This document shows positions 42,187 through 50,381 of a stretch of 64,000 nucleotides of DNA, one piece after another. This stretch comes from Holophagaceae bacterium (GTDB lineage: Bacteria > Acidobacteriota > Holophagae > Holophagales > Holophagaceae): the NCBI GenBank assembly GCA_025363715.1, contig JANYLR010000059.1, positions 1 to 64,000 on the forward strand. Direction: 5' to 3'. The stretch's first letter is position 1. Every line of letters begins with the position of its first letter. The notes beneath the pieces were generated by a model. It was not told the DNA's origin and ran no database searches. It worked only from the letters and a program-made list of their open reading frames with translations. The translations under genes and the position numbers were made by a program.

Positions 42187-43608
42187 ATGCGTTCCCTCGT
42201 CTGGTTCAGGGGCAAGGATCTCCGGGTGGCGGACCATGAGCCGCTGTTCGAGGCCATGACTTCGGGAGAGGTCATCCCGCTCTTCGTGCTGGATCCCTAC
42301 TTCTTCAGCCCGGACCGCGCCCGGGAGCTGCCACACCGCATGCAGTTCCTCCTTGATTCGCTGCGGGACCTGGAGGCCAGCCTAGCCCGGCTGGGCTCGC
42401 GCCTGCTGGTGGTGCCAGGCCGCAGCGTGGACGTGGTGCCGCGCCTGGCTGCGGAATGGAAGGTGGACCAAGTGCTGGCGCACCGCTGGGTGGAGCCCTT
42501 CGGTCGCGAGCGTGATCGCAGGGTGGGGGAGTCCCTGGAGCGAATGGGCGTGGGTTTCCGGCTGTTCGAAGGCGAAACCCTGCTGGCGCCGGGTTCAGTA
42601 CGAAACGGACAGGGGGCCATGTTCCGGGTGTTCACTCCCTTCAGCAGGGCTGCATCGGCGCGACTGAACTTGGGCCCATCCCGGCCAGCGCCCCCGTCGC
42701 TGCCGCCCTTGCCGGAGGACCTCTTGGCCAGGACGATTCCCATTCCATCGATGGAGGAGCTGGGCCTGGCGCGGAATCCTGACCTGCAACCAGGAGGTGA
42801 GGGGAACGCTCGCAGCCGCCTGCAGGCCTTTGCCACAGGTCCGATCAGGTCCTACGGCACGGACCGCGACCGCATGGACCTTCCCGGCACCTCGCGTCTG
42901 AGCGCCGATCTTAAATTCGGCACTCTGTCCGTGCACGCGGTCTGGCAGGCCGCGGTGGCGGCCGAGCGGGGCGAATCCGGGCGGCGCTACCTTACTGAGC
43001 TGCTTTGGCGCGAATTCAGCCACCACCTGTTGTGGGAATGGCCGGAGCTGCTCCAGCAGCCCTTCCGCCCCGACTTCGCGGGCTTCCCCTGGCCGCAGGA
43101 CGAGGGGGCGTGGGTGGCCTGGACCGAAGGTCGAACTGGCTATCCCGTGGTGGATGCTGCGGCCCGCCAGCTGCTGGCCGAAGGCTTCGTTCACAATCGG
43201 GCGCGCATGGTGGCCGCCAGTTTCCTCACCAAACATCTGCTCCTGGACTACCGGCTTGGCGAAGCCCACTACATGCGTTGGCTCACGGATGGCGACTGGG
43301 CCCAGAACAACGCCGGCTGGCAGTGGAGCGCGGGGTGCGGCTGCGATGCCCAGCCCTGGTTCCGCATCTTCAATCCGGTCACGCAGGGACGGAAGTTTGA
43401 TCCCGACGGCGCCTATGTGAGGCGCTGGGTGCCCGCGCTGGCGGAGTGTCCCACCGCCTTCATCCACGAACCCTGGAGGGCCCCGAAGAGCCTGCGGAGC
43501 CACTTCGACTATCCCGATCCCATCGTGGATCACGCCTTCGCCCGACAACGATTCCTCGCGACGGCGCGGGGGTATCTGGGCCGGACCGGGGCGGGGAACC
43601 CGGGCTGA
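42187..43608 (+). CDS. phrB: Deoxyribodipyrimidine photo-lyase
   Basis: This 473-residue class I photolyase uses light and FAD to split cyclobutane pyrimidine dimers. The N-terminal antenna domain is SLVWFRGKDLRVADHEPL. The FAD-binding domain contains TGYPVVDAAARQL, FVHNRARMVAASFLTKHLL and the conserved DGDWAQNNAGWQWSAGCG. DNA-binding and electron-transfer Trp residues in these motifs are present. The length is typical. With the ogt/alkA block, it adds a direct-repair function to the window. It converges on the quinone oxidoreductase gene. Confidence 0.95.
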   Translation: MRSLVWFRGKDLRVADHEPLFEAMTSGEVIPLFVLDPYFFSPDRARELPHRMQFLLDSLRDLEASLARLGSRLLVVPGRSVDVVPRLAAEWKVDQVLAHRWVEPFGRERDRRVGESLERMGVGFRLFEGETLLAPGSVRNGQGAMFRVFTPFSRAASARLNLGPSRPAPPSLPPLPEDLLARTIPIPSMEELGLARNPDLQPGGEGNARSRLQAFATGPIRSYGTDRDRMDLPGTSRLSADLKFGTLSVHAVWQAAVAAERGESGRRYLTELLWREFSHHLLWEWPELLQQPFRPDFAGFPWPQDEGAWVAWTEGRTGYPVVDAAARQLLAEGFVHNRARMVAASFLTKHLLLDYRLGEAHYMRWLTDGDWAQNNAGWQWSAGCGCDAQPWFRIFNPVTQGRKFDPDGAYVRRWVPALAECPTAFIHEPWRAPKSLRSHFDYPDPIVDHAFARQRFLATARGYLGRTGAGNPG

Positions 43609-43666
43609 TGGTTTACGGCATCGAAGGGGCAGGGGGCCTGGCTCGGTCCGAAACAAGCGCCAGGAT

Positions 43667-44659
43667 TCAGGGAATCAGCAGCACCTTGCCGGTGGTCGTC
43701 CTGGATTCCAGGAGTCGATGGGCCTCGGCGCCATCGGCGAGGGGTATTCGGGCCGCAACGTGAACCTTCAGAAGGCCCCGGCGCACCCAGTCGAAGAGCT
43801 CTTCCGCCCGGTTGAGACGGTCTTTGCGGGTGCGCAGCACATTCCATAGATCGCCGCCCGTGAGGCTCTTGCTGGTATCCATCAGGTAGCGTGGATCCAC
43901 TGGCACAGGGTCCCCCCCGGCCATGCCGAAGAAGACCACGTGACCCCCGGTGCGGGCAGCTTCCAGGCTCTTCTGCAGGGTGGAGCCCACGCTGTCGTAG
44001 ACCACGTCCACGCCCTCGCTCAGGACCAAGCCAGCCTCGTCCACCTCGGAGCTGAAGTCGCGGGCCGCCTGGGACCAGTCCTCGCCGAACAGGACCACCT
44101 GCTTGGCCCCTGCGTCCAGGGCGGATTGGATCTTCGATTCTCTGGAAACGATGCCTAGGATCTCTGCCCCCAGCAGGTTGGCCATCTGCACCAGGAGCAG
44201 GCCCACGCCCCCGGCCGCCGCATGCACCAGCACGCTGTCGCCCTCCTTGATGGCGTGGCTGTCCCGCACCAGGTACTGGGCGGTGAGGCCTTGCAGGAGC
44301 ACGGCGGCGGCCACCTCAAATGAGATATCGTCCGGCAGGGGAATGAGCTTGGCGACGGGGACCACCACCCGCTGGGCATGGGCAAAGGGGCTATCCGCAA
44401 AGGCCACGCGATCTCCGACCTTGATTCCCGCCACACCCGGGCCCACCGCCTCCACCTCGCCCGCGGCCTCGTAGCCGGCGATCCAGGGAGCTGCCCCCCT
44501 CAGGTGGTAGCGGCCCTGGCGTCGGTAGCAGTCGGCGAAGTCCATGCCGATGGCCCCGGTAAGGATGCTCACCTCGCCAAGGCCAGGCACGGGATCGGGG
44601 ACCGCTTGCCAGACCAGGACTTCCGGGCCGCCGTACTGGCTGAAGGTGAGGGCTTGCAT
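43667..44659 (-). CDS. Quinone oxidoreductase (zeta-crystallin-type MDR)
   Basis: This 330-residue NADPH-dependent medium-chain reductase shows the opening MQALTFSQYGGPEVL, the PWIAGYEAAGEVEAVGPGV segment and the nucleotide-binding loop VLVHAAAGGVGLLLVQMA. There are no structural zinc cysteines, as expected for QOR. It reduces quinones or reactive carbonyls. I chose ATG 44659 because the family starts there; the open frame beyond it to 44809 is unsupported. It is a single gene, divergent from the ferredoxin. Confidence 0.92.
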   Translation of the reverse strand: MQALTFSQYGGPEVLVWQAVPDPVPGLGEVSILTGAIGMDFADCYRRQGRYHLRGAAPWIAGYEAAGEVEAVGPGVAGIKVGDRVAFADSPFAHAQRVVVPVAKLIPLPDDISFEVAAAVLLQGLTAQYLVRDSHAIKEGDSVLVHAAAGGVGLLLVQMANLLGAEILGIVSRESKIQSALDAGAKQVVLFGEDWSQAARDFSSEVDEAGLVLSEGVDVVYDSVGSTLQKSLEAARTGGHVVFFGMAGGDPVPVDPRYLMDTSKSLTGGDLWNVLRTRKDRLNRAEELFDWVRRGLLKVHVAARIPLADGAEAHRLLESRTTTGKVLLIP

Positions 44660-44942
44660 GGGCAGCCTCCGAAGGGTCCCGGCCGCTGGGTGATCTCCCG
44701 GCCAAACTCGCTTCCATGTCCAGGGTAGTCCCGTGTCCCCGCACCCGGTGGCCTTCCTTGGGATTGGGCCGTCCGGCTGCTGTTCAAGGCTGACCCCTTG
44801 GGGCTTCACGCGGATGGCGAGTGCCGTCGAGTATGGCCCCTCAGCCGAAGAGGTTCATGTCATCCGCCCGGCAGGTGCCTGATAGAGTGGGGAGGGACAA
44901 TCTAGTCTTATCCCTTTTACTTTATTGACTTACGGGTAGCCC
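44660..44942. other. Divergent intergenic region without a gene
   Basis: These 283 bp lie between the starts of the quinone oxidoreductase and the [2Fe-2S] ferredoxin. No supported ORF or RNA gene is seen; I looked for SRP-like and tRNA-like signatures. The last 40 bp before the ferredoxin are A/T-rich (CTTATCCCTTTTACTTTATT) and probably hold its promoter, but no -35/-10 pair is convincing. Confidence 0.5.
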
Positions 44943-45224
44943 ATGCACACCATTCGATTCGATGGCAAGACGCCCGGCGCGGCGGAATGCGACCGGGAGA
45001 CGGCACTCCTCGCGGCCAGCACCAAGGCCGCCGTGCCGCTGCCCCACCGCTGCGGCGGCCATGCCCGCTGCGGCACCTGTGTGGTCACTATAGTTGAAGG
45101 GGCCGAACACCTCAGCGAGATGGGTGGGGCCGAGACCCGGGTCCTCAAGGCCTTGAAAGCCACCCCCGACCAGCGCCTGGCCTGCCAGACCTGGGCCCGG
45201 GGCGATGTGAGTTGCCGATATTGA
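44943..45224 (+). CDS. [2Fe-2S] plant-type ferredoxin
   Basis: This 93-residue electron carrier has cluster ligands Cys37, Cys43, Cys46 and Cys81 in the pattern C-x5-C-x2-C...C (HRCGGHARCGTCVV...LACQ). The domain is a beta-grasp fold beginning MHTIRFDGKTPG. The redox partner is not evident; the divergent neighbour is a quinone oxidoreductase. It is followed by a hairpin shared with the convergent beta-helix gene. Confidence 0.9.
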   Translation: MHTIRFDGKTPGAAECDRETALLAASTKAAVPLPHRCGGHARCGTCVVTIVEGAEHLSEMGGAETRVLKALKATPDQRLACQTWARGDVSCRY

Positions 45225-45274
45225 TTGTGTTGTTGCAGGCGCGGATCTACTTGAACTGAAATTTAGTCACAAGA

Positions 45275-45300
45275 AAAGCCGCCCGAAGTTTGGCGGCTTT
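45275..45300. terminator. Bidirectional hairpin between ferredoxin and beta-helix gene
   Basis: Stem AAAGCCGCC (45275-45283) pairs with GGCGGCTTT (45292-45300) around an 8-nt loop. A/T ends on both sides give short A- and T-runs, consistent with intrinsic termination of both convergent transcripts. Confidence 0.75.
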
Positions 45301-45323
45301 CCCCGTTCCTTTCAGGCATCGTC

Positions 45324-46811
45324 TCACCGGAACTGGACTGGTTTTTTCTTCCAGAGATTCGGCCGGGCAAAGGGCGCCGTAGCATGGCTCTTCATGGTGA
45401 CGGCTTCCCCCGAGGCCTTGGCCTGCGGCCAGCCGCCAAGCACCTTGTTCCCGGTGCCCTGGTCCAGCACGGTGTCGAGGGGATTCGGACAGACCACCAG
45501 GTTGTGGCTCGTCGCGGGATCGAGGTAGATCCGGGCAAGCCCGTAGCTTGGGTCGGCGAAGAAATCGCGGACATGGTTGCCGATGACGGTATTCTGAGAG
45601 CTGCCCCAGAGACCGATGGCATCCGTGCCTGCGCCGGTGATCGTGTTGTTCCAGATGACCGTGCCCTTGGTGTTGTAGGCGCCGATACCCTCCCCACCGA
45701 GGAAGTCGGGTTTTAGTTCGACGGTGTTGTTGTAGATCGTCGCTCGAATCCAGGGGAACTGGTGGTCGTCTGAAAGCAGGACAGCACAGGGTGCGAACCA
45801 GGCACCGAAATTCGGTCCGGAAGCAATGAACGTGTTGTCGTGGATGGAATAGTAGGCTGGCTTGGTGGGCACGATGTCCAGCCAGGGAATCACCCACATG
45901 CTGTTCCAAAGGCCCTCGGACTTGTTGTAGGAGATCTCGAAACTGGAGCTCTCCGCACCCTCCATGTCCAGACCGACCCAACCATCCTTGAAGACATTTC
46001 CTGTAATGGGGGAACCACCGATGGTCACTTTGGCATCCCGGACGAAACCTCCCACATATGCCCCGCTGCCAGTAGATTTGAACGAGCTGTTCCGGACCGT
46101 GAAATTGCCGGTCAGGGTGTAGTAATCCAGGTCAGCAGTGCCCTTTGGGAGTTCACCGACAAAGTCCACCCCGTTGATGACATTGAATCCCCGGCTGGTG
46201 GGGCTGTCGTCAGGCAGTCCCTCGAAGGCCACATTTTCCACCCAGGCATTCGTGCGGTGCTGCCCCATGAACCTGAGAGACTCGATAAGAAAGGTGCAGG
46301 GGGAACCACACATATACCAGAGGGTCGTGGCCGTTCCTGGGGCGGCGGTAACCTTGATTGAGAGATCCGTAACCCGGATGTCCCCGTCTACGAAAATGAT
46401 GAGACTGGGCCACCGATTGGTGGTGCCGTTTGGCCAGTTAAGTGCCCCACCTGGCAGTGTTTCACCATTACACCCATCCGGGGAGTTCACGAGGAGGTTG
46501 GGCAGGGCCTCGATGGTCGTCTTGTCCTTGCCCATGCCCTTAAAGGTGCCGTGGAAGTTGTAGGTCGCTAGCTGCTGGGTCAGGTACTTCCCCGCAGCCA
46601 GTTGCACGGTAGTGCCTGGACCTTTGGCCACAGCCTCATTCAGCGCCTTCTGGATATTGGCCGTGTCATCCACACCATTGGGTGGCCGGACCTTAATGGT
46701 GTGTCCGCCAGCCCAGAGGGTTGTCGGCAGCAGCAGGGCAAGGCCCAGGGCAGCCCAGAGCCGCGCGGGTCCGAAGCAGGGGTGTGACTGACGGCGGATG
46801 TTATCAAGCAC
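45324..46811 (-). CDS. Secreted right-handed parallel beta-helix protein
   Basis: This 495-residue protein has a signal peptide (LWAALGLALLLPTTLWA) and then a pectate-lyase-like start with the IKVRPPNGVDDTANIQKAL pattern, in which repeats such as FTVRNSSFKSTGSGAY, ISYNKSEGLWNS and IWNNTITGAGTDAIGLWG form the rungs of a beta-helix. A polysaccharide lyase/hydrolase or cell-surface role is possible; no catalytic residue can be assigned. The start is GTG 46811 with a perfect AAGGAGGA site. The leader upstream holds a tRNA-like fragment and a dyad. Confidence 0.75.
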   Translation of the reverse strand: MLDNIRRQSHPCFGPARLWAALGLALLLPTTLWAGGHTIKVRPPNGVDDTANIQKALNEAVAKGPGTTVQLAAGKYLTQQLATYNFHGTFKGMGKDKTTIEALPNLLVNSPDGCNGETLPGGALNWPNGTTNRWPSLIIFVDGDIRVTDLSIKVTAAPGTATTLWYMCGSPCTFLIESLRFMGQHRTNAWVENVAFEGLPDDSPTSRGFNVINGVDFVGELPKGTADLDYYTLTGNFTVRNSSFKSTGSGAYVGGFVRDAKVTIGGSPITGNVFKDGWVGLDMEGAESSSFEISYNKSEGLWNSMWVIPWLDIVPTKPAYYSIHDNTFIASGPNFGAWFAPCAVLLSDDHQFPWIRATIYNNTVELKPDFLGGEGIGAYNTKGTVIWNNTITGAGTDAIGLWGSSQNTVIGNHVRDFFADPSYGLARIYLDPATSHNLVVCPNPLDTVLDQGTGNKVLGGWPQAKASGEAVTMKSHATAPFARPNLWKKKPVQFR

Positions 46812-46870
46812 GGTGTCTCCTCCTTCCCCGAAGAGATGGTTGGATGGAGCGCCCCCGGAATCTGGGTCCT

Positions 46871-46898
46871 GAAGGCAGGTGCTCTATCCCCCAGCTGA
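46871..46898 (-). other. tRNA-like fragment in the leader of the beta-helix gene
   Basis: On the minus strand these 28 bases, TCAGCTGGGGGATAGAGCAC followed by CTGCCTTC, match the D-arm to anticodon-arm part of a bacterial elongator tRNA, apart from a GGG insertion. The 3' half does not continue as a tRNA, although GGATG/CATCC ends could pair around it. It is not a functional tRNA gene. It may be a remnant or a chance match. Confidence 0.35.
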
Positions 46899-46980
46899 CC
46901 GCATCCTTCGGGGAGGCGCGAACAAGCCGAAGGAGGCCCCTGAGAATTTGGCAGCAAATGGCAAAGGGAAAGGTACTGCA

Positions 46981-47016
46981 AATTACCGGTAGGTCAACAA
47001 CCTACCACGGGTAATT
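46981..47016. promoter_or_regulatory. Extended dyad symmetry upstream of the beta-helix gene
   Basis: AATTACC-GGTAGGT (46981-46994), a 5-nt centre CAACA, ACCTACC (47000-47006), three bases, then GGTAATT (47010-47016) form 14-bp arms broken by one bulge. It lies 22 bp past the recR stop and about 170 bp before the beta-helix start on the same strand. It may be an operator or a recR 3' hairpin. Confidence 0.5.
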
Positions 47017-47037
47017 CACCAGAGGTATCCTGTCGGC

Positions 47038-47637
47038 TCAGCCCACCGGCCGCCGCCCCTCCATGGCCCGGTCGAGCGTGAGCTCATCGGCGTATTCGAG
47101 ATCGCTGCCAATCGGAAGACCCAGCCCGATGCGCGTGGTGCGGATGCCGATGGGCTCCAGCATGCGGGCCAGCCAGCTGGCGGTGGCCTCGCCATCCACG
47201 GTGGGGTTGGTGGCCAGGATGACCTCCTGGATGGCCTGATCCTCCAGGCGCTTTAGCAGCTCGCGGATGCGCAGCTGGTCGGGACCGACCCCGCGCAGGG
47301 GCGAGATCAGACCCCCCAGCACGTGGTACCGGCCCCGGAAGTGGCCGCTGCGCTCGAAGCTGAGCACGTTGGAGGCCTCGGCCACGATCACGAGGCAGGC
47401 TGGGTCTCGGCGGGGGTCCAGGCAGATGGGGCAGGTGGGCTGATCCGTGAAGGCGCCGCAGATTTCACAGAACCCTACCTTTTCGGCGGCCTGCTGGAGC
47501 TGGTGGGCCAAGTGGGCCATGGCCCCGGGCCCCTCCTTCAGCAGGTGCAGAGCCATGCGCTGGGCGGACTTGACCCCCACCCCAGGCAGCTTCTGGAGGC
47601 TCTCGATCACCGCCTCGAGGGGTTGCGGTAGCTTCAC
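47038..47637 (-). CDS. recR: Recombination protein RecR
   Basis: This 199-residue protein acts with RecF/RecO in loading RecA at gaps. An N-terminal helix-hairpin-helix (LQKLPGVGVKSAQRMALHLL), a zinc finger (CEICGAFTDQPTCPIC), a Toprim domain (LVIVAEASNVLSFERSG) and the C-terminal Walker-like segment (LGLPIGSDLEYADELTL) are all in place. It follows ybaB by 4 nt, the widely conserved ybaB-recR pair. Confidence 0.97.
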   Translation of the reverse strand: MKLPQPLEAVIESLQKLPGVGVKSAQRMALHLLKEGPGAMAHLAHQLQQAAEKVGFCEICGAFTDQPTCPICLDPRRDPACLVIVAEASNVLSFERSGHFRGRYHVLGGLISPLRGVGPDQLRIRELLKRLEDQAIQEVILATNPTVDGEATASWLARMLEPIGIRTTRIGLGLPIGSDLEYADELTLDRAMEGRRPVG

Positions 47638-47641
47638 TGGA

Positions 47642-47944
47642 TCAGAGCCCGAGGCCGGGCAGGTTCAGGCCCGCGCCCATGCCGCCCATCTGCTTCTTCA
47701 TGGTCTCGTCGACCTTGGTGGCGGCATCGCGGAAGGCCGCCAGGAGCAGATCCTCCAGCATGGAGGGATCCTCGGGGTCCATGGCGTCCTTGGCGATGGA
47801 AAGGCCCATCAGCTCCTTGGAACCGTTAAGGGTGACCTTCACCAGCTCACCGCCGGCGGTGCCATCGACGCGCAGGTTGGTCTGGGTTTCGGCCAGTTTC
47901 GCCTGCATCTGCTGGGCCTGCTTCATCAGGAATCGCATGTCCAT
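47642..47944 (-). CDS. ybaB: YbaB/EbfC family nucleoid-associated protein
   Basis: This 100-residue dimeric DNA-binding protein (MDMRFLMKQAQQMQAKLAE...) has a long N-terminal helix and the conserved VDGTAGGELVKVTLNGSKEL core, followed by the MLEDLLLAAFRDA helix. ATG 47944 is preceded by a strong GGAGGTTGA site; the frame from 47992 is unsupported. The short Gly/Met tail (GGMGAGLNLPGLG) is typical. It is paired with recR. Confidence 0.94.
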   Translation of the reverse strand: MDMRFLMKQAQQMQAKLAETQTNLRVDGTAGGELVKVTLNGSKELMGLSIAKDAMDPEDPSMLEDLLLAAFRDAATKVDETMKKQMGGMGAGLNLPGLGL

Positions 47945-47948
47945 GGGA

Positions 47949-48530
47949 TCAACCTCCGGATTGTTTATCGTTTGGGGTGCAGGAATGGCCATGCAGGTGC
48001 GGCCAGTGGATGCGGCGCAGGCGCTTGGCCAGCCAGAGCATGAAGAAGTATCCGACAGGCAGCGCCAAAAGGGTACAGATGGTCCCGCCGAGCAGGTAGG
48101 ACTTCAGGATCGGCCGCAGCATGCTGGTCATGGCCTCGAAGCCGTCCCAGGTCAGGAAGCTCCGCCAGCCGATCTCGTGCCAGTGGACCTTGGCCAGGTT
48201 GGCCTCGGTGAACCGCCCCCGCACGAAATTCCCCACCCAGGTGCTCGCCGTGGCGATGGGCACCACGGTCCAGGGGTTGTTGATGAGCATGGCCATGATC
48301 ATCAGGGGCCGGTGCAACCGTCGGAAGATCACACAGAAGAGGAATACCATGCCGGTATGGAGCCCCAGGAGAGGGTTCCAGGCGATGGAAAGCCCCAGGC
48401 AGAAGCTCCAGGCCAGCTGCTCTGGGCTGAGTTCCGGGTGCAGGATGTGGGCCTTCAGGCGGTTCCAGAGCCCCCTGGGCGAAGGTGGTGGCGGCGGAGG
48501 TGGAACGAAGGGCGCGTCGGCTTCAGTCAT
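47949..48530 (-). CDS. DUF2062 membrane protein
   Basis: This 193-residue protein has a Pro-rich N-terminus (VPPPPPPPSPRG) and then a DUF2062 domain: PEQLAWSFCLGLSIAWNPLLGLHTGM, a second helix MVFLFCVIFRRLHRP, the NNPWTVVPIATASTWVG segment and a third membrane pair near LLGGTICTLLALPVGYFFML. The function of the family is unknown; it is often found near lipid or cell-envelope genes. ATG 48530 overlaps the end of thiL by 8 nt. ybaB starts 4 nt after its stop, so thiL, DUF2062, ybaB and recR form one unit. Confidence 0.88.
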   Translation of the reverse strand: MTEADAPFVPPPPPPPSPRGLWNRLKAHILHPELSPEQLAWSFCLGLSIAWNPLLGLHTGMVFLFCVIFRRLHRPLMIMAMLINNPWTVVPIATASTWVGNFVRGRFTEANLAKVHWHEIGWRSFLTWDGFEAMTSMLRPILKSYLLGGTICTLLALPVGYFFMLWLAKRLRRIHWPHLHGHSCTPNDKQSGG

Positions 48531-49440
48531 GGGCGAAGTGGTCGAATCCAAGGTCCGGCAGGGCGCGCGTTCCAGCTCCATCATAGACGAGGAGGGGCGC
48601 CGGTCCCCGCTCCATGGCCCGGCCCACGGGAAGGAGCGCCAGGCCTAGCCGCGCTTCCAGTTCCGTTTGGGAGAGGCTCGAGCCGAAACACCGGGCATAG
48701 TCCTCGCCTCCCCGCAGGGCCTCCTCATCCAGGCCCGCTTCCACCAGGATGCTCAGCCGCGAGGCCTCCGCCAGGTTGTGCAGATCCCGGCTCAGGCCGT
48801 CGGAGAGATCCAGGCAGGCGTGGACTTCGGGGATGGCGGCCAGCTTCAGGCCCAGGCCCAGGTTCGGTCTTGGGTCCAGGTGGGCGGCCAGATCGGGGTC
48901 CGGCAGGAGCGCATTCCAGCGCTGCCCCGCCCGCAGCTTCCGCAGGCCCCGGAAGCTGGCGCCGGGGAGCTGGTCCACATAAATTCGATCCCCGGGCTTG
49001 AGACCATCGCGCCGCAACCACCTGGCCGCGAAGCCGAAGGCCGTGAGGCCCAGGCCCAGGCCCGCGGGACGCCCCACCGTGTCGCCACCAAAAACCTGGA
49101 CACCGGCTTCCTGCGCTCCCGTCGCCAGACCACCGAGAAAGGCCTCCAGCCAGGGGGCCTCGATTTCGGGGCCCAGGGCCAGGGTGAGGGTGAAGCCGAT
49201 GGGCCGGGCCCCCGAGGCATCCAGATCGGACAGGTTCACGGTCAGGAGCTTCCGGGCCAGCAGTTCCGGCGGGTGCCAAGCGAGGCGGAAGTGCTGATCC
49301 GATTCCATGAGGTCCGTGGTCACCAGCAGCCGGTGGCCCGCAGGGGTGGGCGGCAGGGACCCGCAGTCGTCCAGCAGGCCGTCGCCTCCGGGGAGCAAGT
49401 CCCGGATTCGGGCCAGAACCCCCGTCTCCTTCAGATGCAT
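48523..49440 (-). CDS. thiL: Thiamine-monophosphate kinase ThiL
   Basis: This 305-residue PurM-fold kinase makes thiamine diphosphate from thiamine monophosphate. Motifs: the acidic LLDDCGSL loop, VTTDLMESDQHF, the DLDASGARPIG helix, FGGDTVGRPAGLGL, DLSDGLSRDL and RGGEDYARCF. I chose ATG 49440 (MHLKETG) with GGAG upstream; GTG 49455 adds five residues. It is the first gene of the thiL-DUF2062-ybaB-recR unit. Confidence 0.92.
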   Translation of the reverse strand: MHLKETGVLARIRDLLPGGDGLLDDCGSLPPTPAGHRLLVTTDLMESDQHFRLAWHPPELLARKLLTVNLSDLDASGARPIGFTLTLALGPEIEAPWLEAFLGGLATGAQEAGVQVFGGDTVGRPAGLGLGLTAFGFAARWLRRDGLKPGDRIYVDQLPGASFRGLRKLRAGQRWNALLPDPDLAAHLDPRPNLGLGLKLAAIPEVHACLDLSDGLSRDLHNLAEASRLSILVEAGLDEEALRGGEDYARCFGSSLSQTELEARLGLALLPVGRAMERGPAPLLVYDGAGTRALPDLGFDHFAHD

Positions 49441-49572
49441 GGCGATCTCCGTCACAAGTCCAGTCTCCCATGGCCCAGCGGGCGAGGCGATGCTTGGTCC
49501 TGGGGCCTGGGAATGCTAGGTTGGTTGGGTTCGCCCAACGCCGGGCCCTAAATGAATCTTGAGGAGACGACC

Positions 49573-49827
49573 ATGGCCATCACCAAAGTCTGGATCGAAG
49601 ACGGCTGCATTGTGTGCAATGCCTGCGAGGCCGAGTGCCCCGAGGTGTTCCACGTCACCGACACCAGCTGCAACGTCAACGGCTCCGTGCGCGAGGATGG
49701 CGTGGACAACGAGAACCGCGACGAGATGAGCGCCCTCTCCGGCAGCTTCGGCACCGATCTGGAAGCCGCCATCGAGGCCGCCGCCGCCAGCTGCCCCGTG
49801 GAAGTCATCAAGTTCGAGAAGGCCTAG
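49573..49827 (+). CDS. [4Fe-4S] ferredoxin
   Basis: This 84-residue single-cluster ferredoxin has Cys12, Cys15 and Cys18 in GCIVCNACEAECPEVF and a distant fourth ligand Cys74 in AASCPVEVIKF. Cys22 and Cys33 are extra. It is probably a low-potential electron carrier, strongly acidic outside the cluster loops. ATG 49573 has GAGGAG 6 nt upstream. It is followed by two hairpins and a 30-bp repeat. Confidence 0.93.
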   Translation: MAITKVWIEDGCIVCNACEAECPEVFHVTDTSCNVNGSVREDGVDNENRDEMSALSGSFGTDLEAAIEAAAASCPVEVIKFEKA

Positions 49828-49829
49828 AG

Positions 49830-49884
49830 CTGAAACGGCTCCGCCGTTTCAGTAAGGAAAGGGCGCCGTGAGGCGCCCTTTCCT
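49830..49884. terminator. Two tandem hairpins after the ferredoxin gene
   Basis: Hairpin 1 has stem CTGAAACGG (49830-49838) with CCGTTTCAG (49844-49852). Hairpin 2 has stem AGGAAAGGGCGCC (49855-49867), loop GTGA and GGCGCCCTTTCCT (49872-49884). The second is a strong terminator-like fold ending in a T/C tract. Hairpin 1 repeats the GAAACGG/CCGTTTC arms seen after dnaB. Confidence 0.75.
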
Positions 49885-49890
49885 GCATTT

Positions 49891-49920
49891 ACTGAAGCCT
49901 GAAGCCTGAGGACTGAAGCC
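49891..49920. repeat. 30-bp dispersed repeat, copy 1
   Basis: This 30-bp sequence, ACTGAAGCCTGAAGCCTGAG followed by GACTGAAGCC, is identical to the copy at 53483-53512. It is built from TGAAGCC words. It lies between convergent genes, after the ferredoxin hairpins, and its last base is the first base of the cheX stop codon (minus strand). Confidence 0.9.
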
Positions 49921-50381
49921 TATTCTTTCAGCCCCACATTCACCTCAAAATCGCCGAACTCTGTATTGAAAGGGATGGCGATGCAGGGAACGTCGCCACT
50001 GCGGCTGATCCTGTGCCCCTTGCCGACGACCACGGTGGGCACGGAGATGGAAAGGCTGAAACCGTCCTGGATGAGCAGGCGTCGGGCGTCGCCCACCACG
50101 ATGTTGCCGATCTCACCGATGGCGTCCTCTACGTTCCTGTCCAGCTCCGTGACCTCTTCCATGAGCATGTTGCTGGCGATGCGGCAGGCCAGGTCGACCG
50201 GGAAGCTGAGAATGATGGAGCCCGAGGTATCCCCGGTAATGCCGATGATGGCGGAGATGTCGTAGGTGGTGATGAGATCCTCCTTCACCGATAAGCCCAC
50301 CTTCTCGGCCGTGATACTGGCCATCATCTCCAGGCTTCGGAGCGTGGATTCGATGAAAGGATTGATGAAAGCGACGTTCAT
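49920..50381 (-). CDS. cheX: Chemotaxis protein CheX (CheY-P phosphatase)
   Basis: This 153-residue CheC/CheX-family phosphatase is expected to dephosphorylate CheY-type response regulators. The typical start NVAFINPFIESTLRSLEMM and the catalytic helix RNVEDAIGEIGNIVVGDARR with Glu and Asn are present. I chose ATG 50381 because CheX proteins start there; the frame from 50447 adds 22 unlikely residues. No other chemotaxis gene is nearby. It may serve a pilus-linked or other two-component pathway. Confidence 0.88.
   Translation of the reverse strand: MNVAFINPFIESTLRSLEMMASITAEKVGLSVKEDLITTYDISAIIGITGDTSGSIILSFPVDLACRIASNMLMEEVTELDRNVEDAIGEIGNIVVGDARRLLIQDGFSLSISVPTVVVGKGHRISRSGDVPCIAIPFNTEFGDFEVNVGLKE

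Noticed and set aside
43609-43666. Terminator between photolyase and quinone oxidoreductase
   Set aside because: Only a 6-bp CCTGGC/GCCAGG pair with a long loop exists; this is too weak to call.
45247-45981. 244-residue minus-strand ORF in another frame of the beta-helix gene
   Set aside because: It overlaps a well-supported secreted protein with a signal peptide and perfect ribosome site; its composition is that of a frame shadow.
46860-46935. Functional tRNA gene
   Set aside because: The anticodon arm collapses to a 4-bp stem with a 4-nt loop and no T-arm can be formed; only a fragment remains.
46812-47037. c-di-GMP (GEMM) riboswitch in the beta-helix leader
   Set aside because: The conserved GCACAGGGCAAACC and downstream receptor motifs are not present on either strand.
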